In this document: piece by piece, positions 23,530 to 31,283 of the stretch
Layout of the letters: every line of letters begins with the position of its first letter
Numbering within the stretch: the stretch's first letter is position 1
DNA from: DASPRM01 sp035319065
GTDB lineage: Bacteria > Acidobacteriota > Terriglobia > Terriglobales > Acidobacteriaceae
Length of the DNA: 34,007 nucleotides
Assembly: GCA_035319065.1 (NCBI GenBank)
Contig: DATHDM010000329.1
Span: forward strand, 1 to 34,007
Direction: 5' to 3'
Notes under the pieces: generated by a model
The model's database searches: none
The model's input: the letters and a program-made list of their open reading frames with translations, nothing else
Told to the model about the DNA's origin: nothing
Made by a program: the position numbers and the translations under genes

Positions 23530-24396
23530 ATGGCCCGCAAGTCTCTCCAGATCCTGCTGGCGGCGAACAAGGATGCCAGAAAGATCGCAGCGGAACTGGG
23601 CGCGCTGATAGGAAGCGCAGAGCCGGACACCGACTCCCAAACCGACTGCAACCAGGAGACTGCTGTTATGCCGATCACTGCATCCAAGACCGTCCGCGAG
23701 CTCGCGGTGGAAGTGCCGAACGCAACGCGAGTGTTCGAGAAGTTGGGCATCGACTACTGCTGTGGAGGACAGAAGCCGCTGGCGGAGGCTTGCGCGGAGG
23801 CGAAGCTTTCAACGGAGCAGGTCTTGCGCGCGCTGGAAGAGGGCACGGTCACGCGCGTGGCGGCCGACCGCGACTGGAGCCACGCCCCGCTCGACGAGCT
23901 GGTGGATCACATCATTCAGAAGCACCACACGTACGTGAAGGCGGAGGTTCCGCGCCTGCAGGCCCTGATCGCCAGAGTGGTGGGTGTGCACGGCAAGAAT
24001 CATCCCGAGCTGGCCACGGTCCAGGCGGCATTTGCGGCATTGGGCAGCGAGCTGGCGACGCACCTGATGAAGGAAGAGCAGATTCTGTTCCCCTACGTGC
24101 GGCAGATGGCGGTGGCGGGCAAGTGCGGGCCGTCGTGCTTTGGGACGGTCGAAAATCCGATCCGGGTGATGAGGATGGAGCACGACGGCGCCGGCGAAAA
24201 ACTTCGCGAAATGCGCCAGGCCACCAACAACTACGCGCTGCCGGCCGACGCCTGCTTCAGCTACGGCACGCTGTTCAGTTCGCTCGAAGAGTTTGAGCAG
24301 GACCTGCACCAGCACATACACCTGGAGAACAACATCCTGTTCCCGCGCGCCGTGGCGCTGGAGAAGGAGTGCAGCGGGGCAAGCGGCAAATTTTGA
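23530..24396 (+). CDS. ric: RIC/YtfE/ScdA family di-iron protein (Fe-S cluster repair)
   Basis: Repairs iron-sulfur clusters after nitric oxide or oxidative damage in the cytoplasm. The core has the ScdA N-terminal domain (TVRELAVEVPNATRVFEKLGIDYCCGG) and a hemerythrin-like di-iron four-helix domain with its ligands in LVDHIIQKHHTYVKAE, HGKNHPEL, LATHLMKEEQILFPY, RMEHDGAGE and HQHIHLENNILFPRA. Two starts are plausible: ATG 23530 (AGGGAG six bases upstream, 288 residues) or ATG 23668 (AGGAG nine bases upstream, 242 residues, the usual family size). The intervening 46 residues are helix-like and then rich in D, T and Q, with coding-like codon use. I list the longer form because the predicted transcript start lies just before it. 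Convergent with the flavoprotein gene. Confidence 0.88.
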   Translation: MARKSLQILLAANKDARKIAAELGALIGSAEPDTDSQTDCNQETAVMPITASKTVRELAVEVPNATRVFEKLGIDYCCGGQKPLAEACAEAKLSTEQVLRALEEGTVTRVAADRDWSHAPLDELVDHIIQKHHTYVKAEVPRLQALIARVVGVHGKNHPELATVQAAFAALGSELATHLMKEEQILFPYVRQMAVAGKCGPSCFGTVENPIRVMRMEHDGAGEKLREMRQATNNYALPADACFSYGTLFSSLEEFEQDLHQHIHLENNILFPRAVALEKECSGASGKF

Positions 24397-24423
24397 ATTC
24401 CCAATCGCAAGTGGTGGGCGCGA

Positions 24424-25572
24424 TCATGGGGTTGTTGCTATGCCGGGCAGCCTCTGATCTTGAGTGTGAAGGAACCAGTTCTCGACGATCACATTGCGGC
24501 AGAAACCGGCGTTCCTGAGCAATCGCCGGGCGCAGGCATCGCGAAGCCCACGGGGCAGGTGGCGGAACAGGACTTCCAACCTGCCTGGCCGCTGCTGGAA
24601 ACGCTCCCTTAATTTCGCGACGTAGGGCTGCAGACGCTGGCGGCGGTAGTCGCCGGCGGCGGCTCGGACGACCTGCGCGGCAATCAAGCCGGACTCTACG
24701 GCGGTGCGAATGCCCTCGCCACTTTGCGGGTAGGCCAGGCCGGCGGCGTCGCCGGTGAGGATCACGCCGTCAGCGACGAGCGTTCGCTGCGAGTGACCGA
24801 AGAGCAGGTAGGCGTGGCCAGCAAAGTTGGCGGGAGGATCGAAAGCGAGCCTTCCGCTCTGCCGCAGGGATTGAACAAAGCGGTGCAGGTGGGCGGAGAG
24901 GGCATGCTTGTCGAGGCGTCCCAGGCCAATGTTCAGGTAGTGGCTCTTGCGGAAGACCCACCCGTAGCCGCGGATGTCGCGGCAGAAGAAGAGCTCGGGA
25001 CATTCTCCGGCGAAGGTGCAGGCGGCGGCCTGGGAACTGTCCATCTCAAATTCGATCTCCTGCGCCAGAACCGGAGTAACCGCGTCGCGATTTCCCATCC
25101 AGCGCGAGACGGGACAGAAATGCCCGCCGGCGCCGACGAGAACACGGGTCTTGATCTCGCCGTTTACGATCCAGCCATCCTTTGAGCGCTCGATACGATT
25201 GAGGGCCTCGCCCAGGCGCAGCCGCGCTCCTGAGCGCTTCAGCAGATAGTCGTCAAACTGGCAGCGGCGGATGCCGTAGCTGACCGTGCGGCCATAGTGA
25301 ACGGCAACGTCGGGCTGTTCCAGGCAGCTGACGCGAAATCCGGTAATGGGCTGCAGGATGCGGGCATTGCCATTGGCGCTACCAACATAGCCAGCAGGAT
25401 CGATCTCCAGCGCCTCGAGGACCAGGGGCGTAATCCAGCCGCCGCAGAGCTTATCGCGAGGAAAGGTAGCGCGATCGAGGATGACGACATCGAGCCCCGT
25501 GGAGCGCAGTCCCCAGGCACAGGAAGAACCGGCGGGCCCGCCGCCGACGATCAGGAGATCGCACGAATCCAC
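24424..25572 (-). CDS. Geranylgeranyl-reductase-like FAD-dependent oxidoreductase
   Basis: A 382-residue flavoprotein of the geranylgeranyl reductase/halogenase-like group, whose members typically reduce isolated double bonds in lipids or act on aromatic substrates. It has the FAD motif DLLIVGGGPAGSSCAWGLR at the N-terminus, DRATFPRDKLCGGWITP (the usual CGG substrate-side motif), RCQFDDYL, GAGGHFCPVSRWMG, GYGWVFRKSHYLNIGLG, and the second FAD motif LTGDAAGLAYPQSGEGIRTAVESG. The start is GTG at 25572 with GGGAGAGG four bases upstream; it lies inside the end of the upstream methyltransferase gene (22-base overlap), so translation is probably coupled. The longer frame up to 25728 is low-complexity Arg/Pro and unlikely. 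Substrate unknown; pairing suggests a modified fatty acyl chain. Confidence 0.88.
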   Translation of the reverse strand: MDSCDLLIVGGGPAGSSCAWGLRSTGLDVVILDRATFPRDKLCGGWITPLVLEALEIDPAGYVGSANGNARILQPITGFRVSCLEQPDVAVHYGRTVSYGIRRCQFDDYLLKRSGARLRLGEALNRIERSKDGWIVNGEIKTRVLVGAGGHFCPVSRWMGNRDAVTPVLAQEIEFEMDSSQAAACTFAGECPELFFCRDIRGYGWVFRKSHYLNIGLGRLDKHALSAHLHRFVQSLRQSGRLAFDPPANFAGHAYLLFGHSQRTLVADGVILTGDAAGLAYPQSGEGIRTAVESGLIAAQVVRAAAGDYRRQRLQPYVAKLRERFQQRPGRLEVLFRHLPRGLRDACARRLLRNAGFCRNVIVENWFLHTQDQRLPGIATTP

Positions 25573-26792
25573 GTTGCCTCTCCCTGGTTGTCTTCCCCGG
25601 GAGCTTCGTACAGGTAGGCGCGGGTCCAGGGAATGCTCTGGCAGTCGCGGCCGGCAAACACGAGCTGGAAAAGCTGCAGCGCCCCGGCACGAAAAGCAGC
25701 GATCGAACCGGCCAGGTAGAGGCGCCACATGCGCGCGAAGTCGCTGCCGTGGCGCTGAACGACGGTATCGAAGGAGCGTTCGAAGGCAGTAAGCCAGTGC
25801 TCCAGGGTGCGGGCATAGTGGAAGCGGAGATTTTCGACGTCGAGCACACTCATGTCATGGGGCTCGACCACGTCCATCACCTCGCGCAAGGTCGGCACGT
25901 AGGCCCCAGGGAAGATACGCTTGCGGAGCCAGGTATTGAGGGGGCGATGGTAGTTGCGCCCGATGAAGTGCAGCAGGCCGCGGCCACGATCGCCGATGGC
26001 GCGATGAATGATGTCGCCCAGCTGGCGGTAGTGTTCGCGGCCGACGTGCTCCAGCATGCCGACGGATGCGAACACATCGAACTGGCCGCGAACATTGCGG
26101 TAGTCATCTTCGATGAACTCGACACGGCCGCTGAGTCCTTCGCGCCTGGCCCGCTCGCGAGCAAAGGCGATCTGCTCGTGGGAGATATTGAAGGCTTTGA
26201 CGCGGACGCCGTAGTTGCGGGCCATGTGCAGGGCCAGCGAGCCCCATCCGCAGCCGGCTTCGACGACCGTTTCGCCGGGCTGCAGCCAGAGCTTGCGGGA
26301 GACATGATCCAGTTTTGCGCTCTGAGCGGCTTCCAGCGTCGCCGTGGGCTCGGGAAAATAGGCGCAGGTGTAGACCATCTGGGGATCGAGCCAAAGCTGG
26401 TAGAAGTCCCCTGACAGGTCGTAGTGATGATGAATATTGCTGCGCGAGCCACGCAGGGTGTTGGCCTGAATCCAAGCAAGCCAGCCCGAGAGCAGGCGAG
26501 AGTACCGGGTGGCGACGGGCCGCGGCCGCTTGCTGACAATCTCGAGCAGGCGTAGCAGGTCGCCCTCAACCTCGATTCTGCCCGCGGTGTAGCCATCGCC
26601 AAAACCCATTTCCGGGTTCAAAGCCAATGAGAGGAGCGTGCGGCGGTCGGCGACGCGTAGCACGGGGATGGTGGACAGTACGGAATCCCCGGCGCCGTCG
26701 CCGCTCGACGACATGCGAACGGGAACGGGGCCGGCGGCGCGGTGAATCGCCCGCAGGAGGAGACGGTCAAGCCAAGAAGTTTGATTGCCCAT
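25551..26792 (-). CDS. cfa: Cyclopropane-fatty-acid-synthase-like SAM methyltransferase
   Basis: A 413-residue protein of the CFA synthase/mycolic acid methyltransferase family, which adds a methylene (or methyl) from SAM across an acyl-chain double bond in membrane phospholipids. It has a family N-terminal lipid-binding region (LALNPEMGFGDGYTAGRIEVEGDLLRLLEIV), HHHYDLSGDFYQLWLD, YTCAYFPE with C143 at the position of the conserved CFA cysteine, SAM motif VVEAGCGWGSLALHMA (176-191), FNISHEQIAFA, SVGMLEHVG, GRNYHRPL and IFPGAYVPTL. ATG at 26792 has AGGGAG upstream at good spacing; the longer frame to 26948 lacks a ribosome site. It overlaps the flavoprotein gene, forming a two-gene operon. Confidence 0.92.
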   Translation of the reverse strand: MGNQTSWLDRLLLRAIHRAAGPVPVRMSSSGDGAGDSVLSTIPVLRVADRRTLLSLALNPEMGFGDGYTAGRIEVEGDLLRLLEIVSKRPRPVATRYSRLLSGWLAWIQANTLRGSRSNIHHHYDLSGDFYQLWLDPQMVYTCAYFPEPTATLEAAQSAKLDHVSRKLWLQPGETVVEAGCGWGSLALHMARNYGVRVKAFNISHEQIAFARERARREGLSGRVEFIEDDYRNVRGQFDVFASVGMLEHVGREHYRQLGDIIHRAIGDRGRGLLHFIGRNYHRPLNTWLRKRIFPGAYVPTLREVMDVVEPHDMSVLDVENLRFHYARTLEHWLTAFERSFDTVVQRHGSDFARMWRLYLAGSIAAFRAGALQLFQLVFAGRDCQSIPWTRAYLYEAPGEDNQGEATWIRAIS

Positions 26793-27057
26793 GTCAAGCT
26801 CCCTGTCCGCAATCGTGAGCCGGCTCGCAGGGATTCCAATCCGCCGGTTAAGGCCGTGATTCCGCTGCGACGAGTCCAAGGTAGCGCGTGAATGCGGGAA
26901 TGACAACCCGCCGCCGGGCGGTTTTCCCCCTAGGTGCGAAAAGGGCACAAAAAAGGAAGTGGCGGCTAACCGGGCGGATTATGCAATTGATGGTGCGGGG
27001 CAGCGGAGGTTGCGCGCCGGAAACGATCCGTCAACCGAGCGAGTTCTACAATGAGCC
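26793..27057. promoter_or_regulatory. Divergent cfa/ABC spacer with a small GC hairpin
   Basis: No gene is seen in this 265-base spacer. CCGCC (26908-26912) / GGCGG (26917-26921) forms a 5-bp GC stem followed by TTTT, a terminator-like element in an odd place between divergent genes. At the right end TACAAT (27047-27052) stands 5 bases before the ATG of the ABC gene, with no ribosome site, as expected of a leaderless start. Confidence 0.35.
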
Positions 27058-27846
27058 ATGCCGGACGGGCCACCACCACTGATCGACTTTCGCCACCTGT
27101 GGGTAATGCGCGGGCAGAAGCTGGTGCTGCGAGATCTGAATCTGCGGATCGAGTTGGGTGAGCACGTTGCCATTCTGGGGCCAAACGGGTGTGGGAAGTC
27201 CACCCTGATCCAGACGATCACGCGTGACCTGTATCCGCTGGAGCAGGAGGGGATGCATGCGTCGATTTTGGGCGTGGAACGCTGGAATGTCGCCGATCTG
27301 CGCTTCCTGCTGGGAATCGTCTCCAACGACCTGATGACGTTCTGCACGCGGGAGATCAGCGGCCGCGAGGCGGTACTCTCCGGCTTCTTCAGCAGCGCCG
27401 GCATCTGGCCGCACCACAAGGTAACTCCGGCAATGCAGCAGAAGAGCGAGGAACTGCTGGCGCTGCTGGAGGTGCCGCACCTGGGGGAGCGGCTGGTTAC
27501 GGAGATGTCCTCGGGCGAAGCCCGGCGCATATTGATCGCCCGCGCGGTGGTGCACGATCCCAGGGCGCTCTTGTTCGATGAGCCCAGCAACAGCCTGGAC
27601 CTGCTCGCGCAACATGAGCTGCGCGCCATGCTGCGGAAGCTGGCCTGCGCGGGAATCGCCATCGTGCTGGTGACCCATCACCTGATGGATGTAATCCCGG
27701 AGATCGAGCGGGTGATTCTGATGAATGCGGGCCGCATTGTGGCGGATGGAGCGAAGGCAGAGGTGCTGAAGCAAGAGAGCCTGCGGGCAGTGTTCGGCGT
27801 GCCCGTGGAACTGACGCAGCGCGATGGGTATTACCACGTGTGGTGA
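27058..27846 (+). CDS. Orphan ABC-type ATPase
   Basis: A 262-residue ATP-binding cassette protein. Walker A is GPNGCGKST (41-49), the signature is MSSGEARR in place of LSGGQ, Walker B is ALLFDEP followed by the D-loop SNSLD, and the switch His is in VLVTHHLMD. No membrane partner or binding protein lies beside it, and it has only one cassette, so it could serve a transporter encoded elsewhere. It resembles the YlmA/ModF-like branch of stand-alone ATPases, in which the signature often reads SSGE. Substrate unknown. There is no ribosome site; TACAAT 5 bases before the ATG suggests a leaderless mRNA. Confidence 0.88.
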   Translation: MPDGPPPLIDFRHLWVMRGQKLVLRDLNLRIELGEHVAILGPNGCGKSTLIQTITRDLYPLEQEGMHASILGVERWNVADLRFLLGIVSNDLMTFCTREISGREAVLSGFFSSAGIWPHHKVTPAMQQKSEELLALLEVPHLGERLVTEMSSGEARRILIARAVVHDPRALLFDEPSNSLDLLAQHELRAMLRKLACAGIAIVLVTHHLMDVIPEIERVILMNAGRIVADGAKAEVLKQESLRAVFGVPVELTQRDGYYHVW

Positions 27847-27862
27847 GAATCGGTTGGGGGAG

Positions 27863-27927
27863 GGCGGAATTCCGCCGTTGCCTTTGCCCTCCCTGTGCGA
27901 GCGCAGGCCGAATCGGCGTTCCGCCGA
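27863..27927. repeat. Paired intergenic palindromes
   Basis: GGCGGAATTCCGCC (27863-27876) is a perfect 14-base palindrome. About 37 bases on, TCGGCG (27913-27918) and CGCCGA (27922-27927) form a 6-bp stem with a 3-base loop. Both contain TTCCGCCG. They lie just after the ABC gene and could be a Rho-independent-like stop (no T-run is present) or copies of a dispersed palindromic element. The rest of the 27847-28115 gap shows no gene. Confidence 0.4.
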
Positions 27928-28115
27928 ATCGAGAATGGACCCGAAGCGTTCACGAAGAGAAGCCGGGGCCGCACGGCGAGAGTCCGGGTGTTTTGATTCT
28001 TGTGTGAACCCTGCCGATTTACAAGTCGCGCTCCTGCATGACCAATTCAGGGCGCGGAGGTTGTTTTTCGGCTAGACTAAGTGGAACATTGCACCGCACG
28101 AGGTGCCAGGAGCAG

Positions 28116-28979
28116 GTGCACAACCTTATCCATCTGGCGATTCCAGCCTTTCTGCTGCTGCTGATTGCAGAAGCCGTGGCCGGCGCCGTCATGCGCCGCG
28201 ACCTCTATGAGTGGAAGGATACGGCGGCCAGCCTGACGATGGGCGTCGGCAATGTGCTGATCGCGCTATTCAGCAAGGCGATGGTATTCGCGATTTTCAC
28301 GGTGGTACATCCCTACGCCATCTTCAAGAATATCGGCTATCAGTGGTGGGCCTGGGGGTTGCTGTTTTTTGCGGAGGATCTCACCTATTACGCTTTCCAT
28401 CGCACCAGCCACGAGTGCAGGTTCTTCTGGGCGTCGCACGTCATACATCATTCCTCGCAGCGCTACAACCTGGGAACCGCCCTGCGGCAGACCTGGACGG
28501 GAAGCTTTGCGTCGTTCATTTTCTGGCTCTGGCTGCCGCTGATCGGGTTCCAACCGATGATGATCCTCACCATGCAGGCCATCAGCCTGCTGTATCAATT
28601 CTGGATCCACACCGAACTGGTGCGTAGGATGGGCCCACTGGAGAAGGTGCTCAACACGCCCTCGCACCACCGGGTGCATCACGCCTCCAACGATCCCTAC
28701 CTTGACCGGAATCATGCGGGCACGCTGATCGTGTGGGATCGGCTGTTCGGCACCTTCGAACCCGAGGATCCAGAAAACCCACCGCTTTACGGCCTGACCA
28801 AGAACATCAACAGCTATAATCCCCTGCGCATCGCGTTTCACGAGCGGGCAGACATTGTGCATGACTTGCGGGGCGCGAGGAGCTGGGCGGAGCGATGGAG
28901 CTGCGTCTTCGGCCGCCCGGGGTTGAAATACGAACGCCAGGATGCATTGCTGCGAGATGCCGAGATCGGAGTCTCGTAA
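28116..28979 (+). CDS. Membrane fatty acid hydroxylase/sterol desaturase family protein
   Basis: A di-iron, membrane-bound oxygenase-type protein of about 287 residues with four or more hydrophobic helices (LIHLAIPAFLLLLIAEAVAG, MGVGNVLIALFSKAMVFAIF, WWAWGLLFFAEDL, FASFIFWLWLPLIGF). The histidine boxes are complete: HRTSH, SHVIHHSS and PSHHRVHHASN, with WIHTELV between, and HAGTLIVWDRLFGTFEPE near the end, as in alkylglycerol-monooxygenase-like members. Substrate could be a fatty acid, ether lipid or carotenoid; the sequence alone does not say. The start is uncertain: GTG 28116 begins the hydrophobic N-terminus and has AGGAG three bases upstream (tight), while ATG 28038 would add 26 non-membrane residues without a ribosome site. 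Same lipid-rich neighbourhood as cfa and the flavoprotein. Confidence 0.87.
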   Translation: MHNLIHLAIPAFLLLLIAEAVAGAVMRRDLYEWKDTAASLTMGVGNVLIALFSKAMVFAIFTVVHPYAIFKNIGYQWWAWGLLFFAEDLTYYAFHRTSHECRFFWASHVIHHSSQRYNLGTALRQTWTGSFASFIFWLWLPLIGFQPMMILTMQAISLLYQFWIHTELVRRMGPLEKVLNTPSHHRVHHASNDPYLDRNHAGTLIVWDRLFGTFEPEDPENPPLYGLTKNINSYNPLRIAFHERADIVHDLRGARSWAERWSCVFGRPGLKYERQDALLRDAEIGVS

Positions 28980-29133
28980 GAGCATCGGAAGTTCAGCCGA
29001 AAATTGACTTGCGAGCGCGTGCATCGTCTAAGGATGTAATTTTTGCCGGGCCTCTTGCTTACAAGCTTCACTATCCGGACCCTTAGAACAATGACCGTTA
29101 GCGGCGGGAAAGGCTAGCGGGGGAGGACACACC

Positions 29134-29778
29134 ATGGGCGCGACCTCAGCGATCGCAGCAATACCCTTTCGCAACACCCGAGGCCCCGCTGCCAAGGCTG
29201 CCGGGGCGGGACAGGTGGATGGGCTGGACTCCTATGCCATAGGGCCCAAGCTGCGGGCTATGCGGCTTCACCGGAGCATGGGATTGGTGCACCTGGGGAA
29301 GCAGACCGGGCTATCCCCAGGCCTTTTGTCCAAGCTGGAAACCGGCAAGCTATATCCCACGCTGCCGACCCTGCTGCGCATCGCGCGAGTTTTCGGGGTG
29401 GGGCTGGACCACTTCTTCAATACGGCTAATGGGAGTTCCGCCACGACTACGCGCCATGAGGAGCGGCTGCGATTTCCGGAGAAGATGGGGGCGTCAGGCG
29501 TCGCGTATTTATACGAATGCCTGAACCGGGCGGCCCCAGAAAGCAAACTGACCGTGTTTCTCGCCCAGTTTGAGAGCGAGAACGGACGGGCCCCTGCGCA
29601 TCATCATGCGGGCTGCGAGGTGATCTATCTGCTGGAGGGCAGGCTCCAGTTAAAGATCGGCCTCGACGAATACTTGCTGGAGGAGGGCGACTCGATTCAG
29701 TTCGATGCCAGCAACCAGCATAGTTACCGTCGCATCGGCAACCGGCCATGCAGCGCGATTTTGATTCAGTCAAAGTAG
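29134..29778 (+). CDS. XRE-family regulator with C-terminal cupin
   Basis: A 214-residue DNA-binding regulator. Residues about 34-92 form an XRE helix-turn-helix (GPKLRAMRLHRSMGLVHLGKQTGLSPGLLSKLETGKLYPTLPTLLRIARVFGV) and about 130-212 form a cupin barrel (PAHHHAGCEVIYLLEGRLQLKIG, LEEGDSIQFDASNQHSYRR). The histidines HHH, E and H are the usual cupin metal ligands. Such proteins sense small molecules (polyamines, sulfonates, amino acids) and usually control neighbouring genes; the ligand is unknown. GGGAGGA precedes the ATG. In the 154-base upstream gap TTGACT lies at 29004-29009, but no clear -10 follows. HemQ begins 67 bases downstream, where TAAAAT (29800-29805) suggests a separate promoter. 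Confidence 0.9.
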   Translation: MGATSAIAAIPFRNTRGPAAKAAGAGQVDGLDSYAIGPKLRAMRLHRSMGLVHLGKQTGLSPGLLSKLETGKLYPTLPTLLRIARVFGVGLDHFFNTANGSSATTTRHEERLRFPEKMGASGVAYLYECLNRAAPESKLTVFLAQFESENGRAPAHHHAGCEVIYLLEGRLQLKIGLDEYLLEEGDSIQFDASNQHSYRRIGNRPCSAILIQSK

Positions 29779-29845
29779 GCCTCGGTTAGCGGGCGCGGGT
29801 AAAATAGAGACGCACCTAAGCTCCGTCTCGAGGCTGAAAGCATCC

Positions 29846-30697
29846 ATGTCTGCCACCAACAGCCGCGCAGAGGTGGCGCGCGCACCCATGCCCGCGGTTC
29901 CCCTGACCATCGAGGGAGCCAGCGTTCTGCACCAGATGATGCGGTTCCACTGGCCCGCGTGGCGGGCTTTGCCGGCGGCGAAGCGCTCCGACATCCTGAG
30001 GGCTGCCGCGCCTGTGCTCAGGGGAATGGAGGCAGGACCGGATGCCAGCCAGAGCGCGCTTTACTCGCTGCTGGGCCACAAGGGCGATTTCATGCTGGTG
30101 CACTTTCGCCCTTCGTTCGACGAGTTAAATCGCGCCGAGATCGAGATCAGCAAGCTGGAGCTCTCCGACTACCTGGAGCGGGTGAATTCCTACCTGTCGA
30201 TGATTGAGCTGGGCCTGTATGACTCGACGGTGAAGGTGTACGAGTCGCTGGCCACGCGAGGCGTCGAGCCGCACTCCACGGAGTGGGAGCAGGAGGTCGG
30301 AGCCATCGTGGAGCGGCAGCGGGAGGCGATGAAGAGCCGGCTGTATCCCGCAATTCCGGACGCCCGTTACGTCTGTTTCTATCCCATGGACCGGCGGCGC
30401 GGCGAGGACAAGAACTGGTACACATTGCCCATCGAAGAGCGCCAGCGGCAGATGCACGAACATGGGATGGTGGGCCGGCGCTATGCGGGCGAGGTGAAGC
30501 AGATCATCACCGCTTCCATCGGTTTCGACGATTGGGAGTGGGGCGTGGATTTGTTCGCGGACAATCCCCTGGTGTTCAAGAAGCTTATTTACGAAATGCG
30601 GTTTGATGAGGTCAGCGCGGTCTATGCGTTGTTTGGATCGTTCTTCGTCGGCCTGCGCGTCGCGGCGGAGAAGCTGGCAGAAGTCCTGCAGATGTAG
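29846..30697 (+). CDS. hemQ: Coproheme decarboxylase HemQ (chlorite-dismutase family)
   Basis: Last enzyme of the coproporphyrin-dependent heme pathway: decarboxylates coproheme III to heme b in the cytoplasm. The 283-residue protein has the two-part chlorite dismutase fold: HKGDFMLVHFRPSFDEL in the first half, and in the second YVCFYPMDRRR with Y179, NWYTLP, EHGMVGRRYAGEVKQIITASIGFDDWEWGVDLF and FDEVSAVYALFGSFFVG. Y179 and H206 are 27 residues apart, the same spacing as the catalytic Tyr and axial His of characterised HemQ. The Tyr-Pro-Met-Asp-x-Arg-Arg block favours HemQ over true chlorite dismutase. Probable own promoter TAAAAT at 29800-29805. The SET-domain gene follows after 9 bases. Confidence 0.93.
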   Translation: MSATNSRAEVARAPMPAVPLTIEGASVLHQMMRFHWPAWRALPAAKRSDILRAAAPVLRGMEAGPDASQSALYSLLGHKGDFMLVHFRPSFDELNRAEIEISKLELSDYLERVNSYLSMIELGLYDSTVKVYESLATRGVEPHSTEWEQEVGAIVERQREAMKSRLYPAIPDARYVCFYPMDRRRGEDKNWYTLPIEERQRQMHEHGMVGRRYAGEVKQIITASIGFDDWEWGVDLFADNPLVFKKLIYEMRFDEVSAVYALFGSFFVGLRVAAEKLAEVLQM

Positions 30698-30706
30698 GAA
30701 CGCGAG

Positions 30707-31138
30707 ATGGCTCTGATTGTGGCATCTTCGGACGTGCACGCGGCCGGCGTGTTCACCACCACGCCCATCCGCAAGGGAAAGCGGATCGTGGAGTACACCG
30801 GCCCTCGGGTCACGAAGGAAGAAGGCGACCGGATTTACGACGAGAAGCCCGTGACCTACCTTTTTGCGCTGGAAGATGGGCGGGTGATCGACGGCCACGG
30901 GATCGCCATGTTCATCAACCACTGCTGCGATCCCAACTGCGAGACCGACGAGGTGCGCGGAAAGATATGGGTCTATGCGTTGCGCAATATTCAGGCCGGT
31001 GAGGAGCTGACCTACGACTACAACCTCTTCGACGGCGATGAGGACGCGCCCTGCTCCTGCGGCGCGAAGCGCTGCCGGGGCACGCTATTCTCGCGGGAGG
31101 AGATGCGCAAGCGGAGGCGGGAGCGAAAGCGGGACTGA
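30707..31138 (+). CDS. Small SET-domain protein lysine methyltransferase
   Basis: A compact 143-residue SET protein. Conserved pieces are all present: GVFTTTPIRKGKRIVEYTG, FINHCCDPNC (the N71-H72 SAM-contact motif), WVYALRNIQAGEELTYDYN with the catalytic-type Y103 and Y105, and a post-SET zinc motif CSCGAKRCRGT (C116, C118, C123 together with C74 or C78). The tail is strongly basic (RKRRRERKRD). Eukaryotic relatives methylate histones; bacterial substrates are mostly unknown. It is 9 bases downstream of hemQ on the same strand, so cotranscription is likely, but a functional link is not shown. There is only a weak ribosome site (GCGAG). Confidence 0.92.
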   Translation: MALIVASSDVHAAGVFTTTPIRKGKRIVEYTGPRVTKEEGDRIYDEKPVTYLFALEDGRVIDGHGIAMFINHCCDPNCETDEVRGKIWVYALRNIQAGEELTYDYNLFDGDEDAPCSCGAKRCRGTLFSREEMRKRRRERKRD

Positions 31139-31145
31139 GGTCGTT

Positions 31146-31181
31146 GTGGGGTTCCTGAATCCTGAGTATCCAGACCCCCAC
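31146..31181. terminator. Possible bidirectional hairpin between SET and STAS genes
   Basis: GTGGGG (31146-31151) pairs with CCCCAC (31176-31181) around a 24-base loop that can close a little further (TC with GA). It lies between convergent genes, where a shared terminator is expected, but no T-run follows on either strand. The rest of the 145-base gap holds nothing I recognise. Confidence 0.3.
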
Positions 31182-31283
31182 CCTTGCGGCGTCTCTACCG
31201 GTATCCGAATATGACGCTTTTCGCGAGGCACTTGCCGCCATGACCCAAGGCCGCGGCCGAGTTGAGCGCGAGTAATCCAGGGC

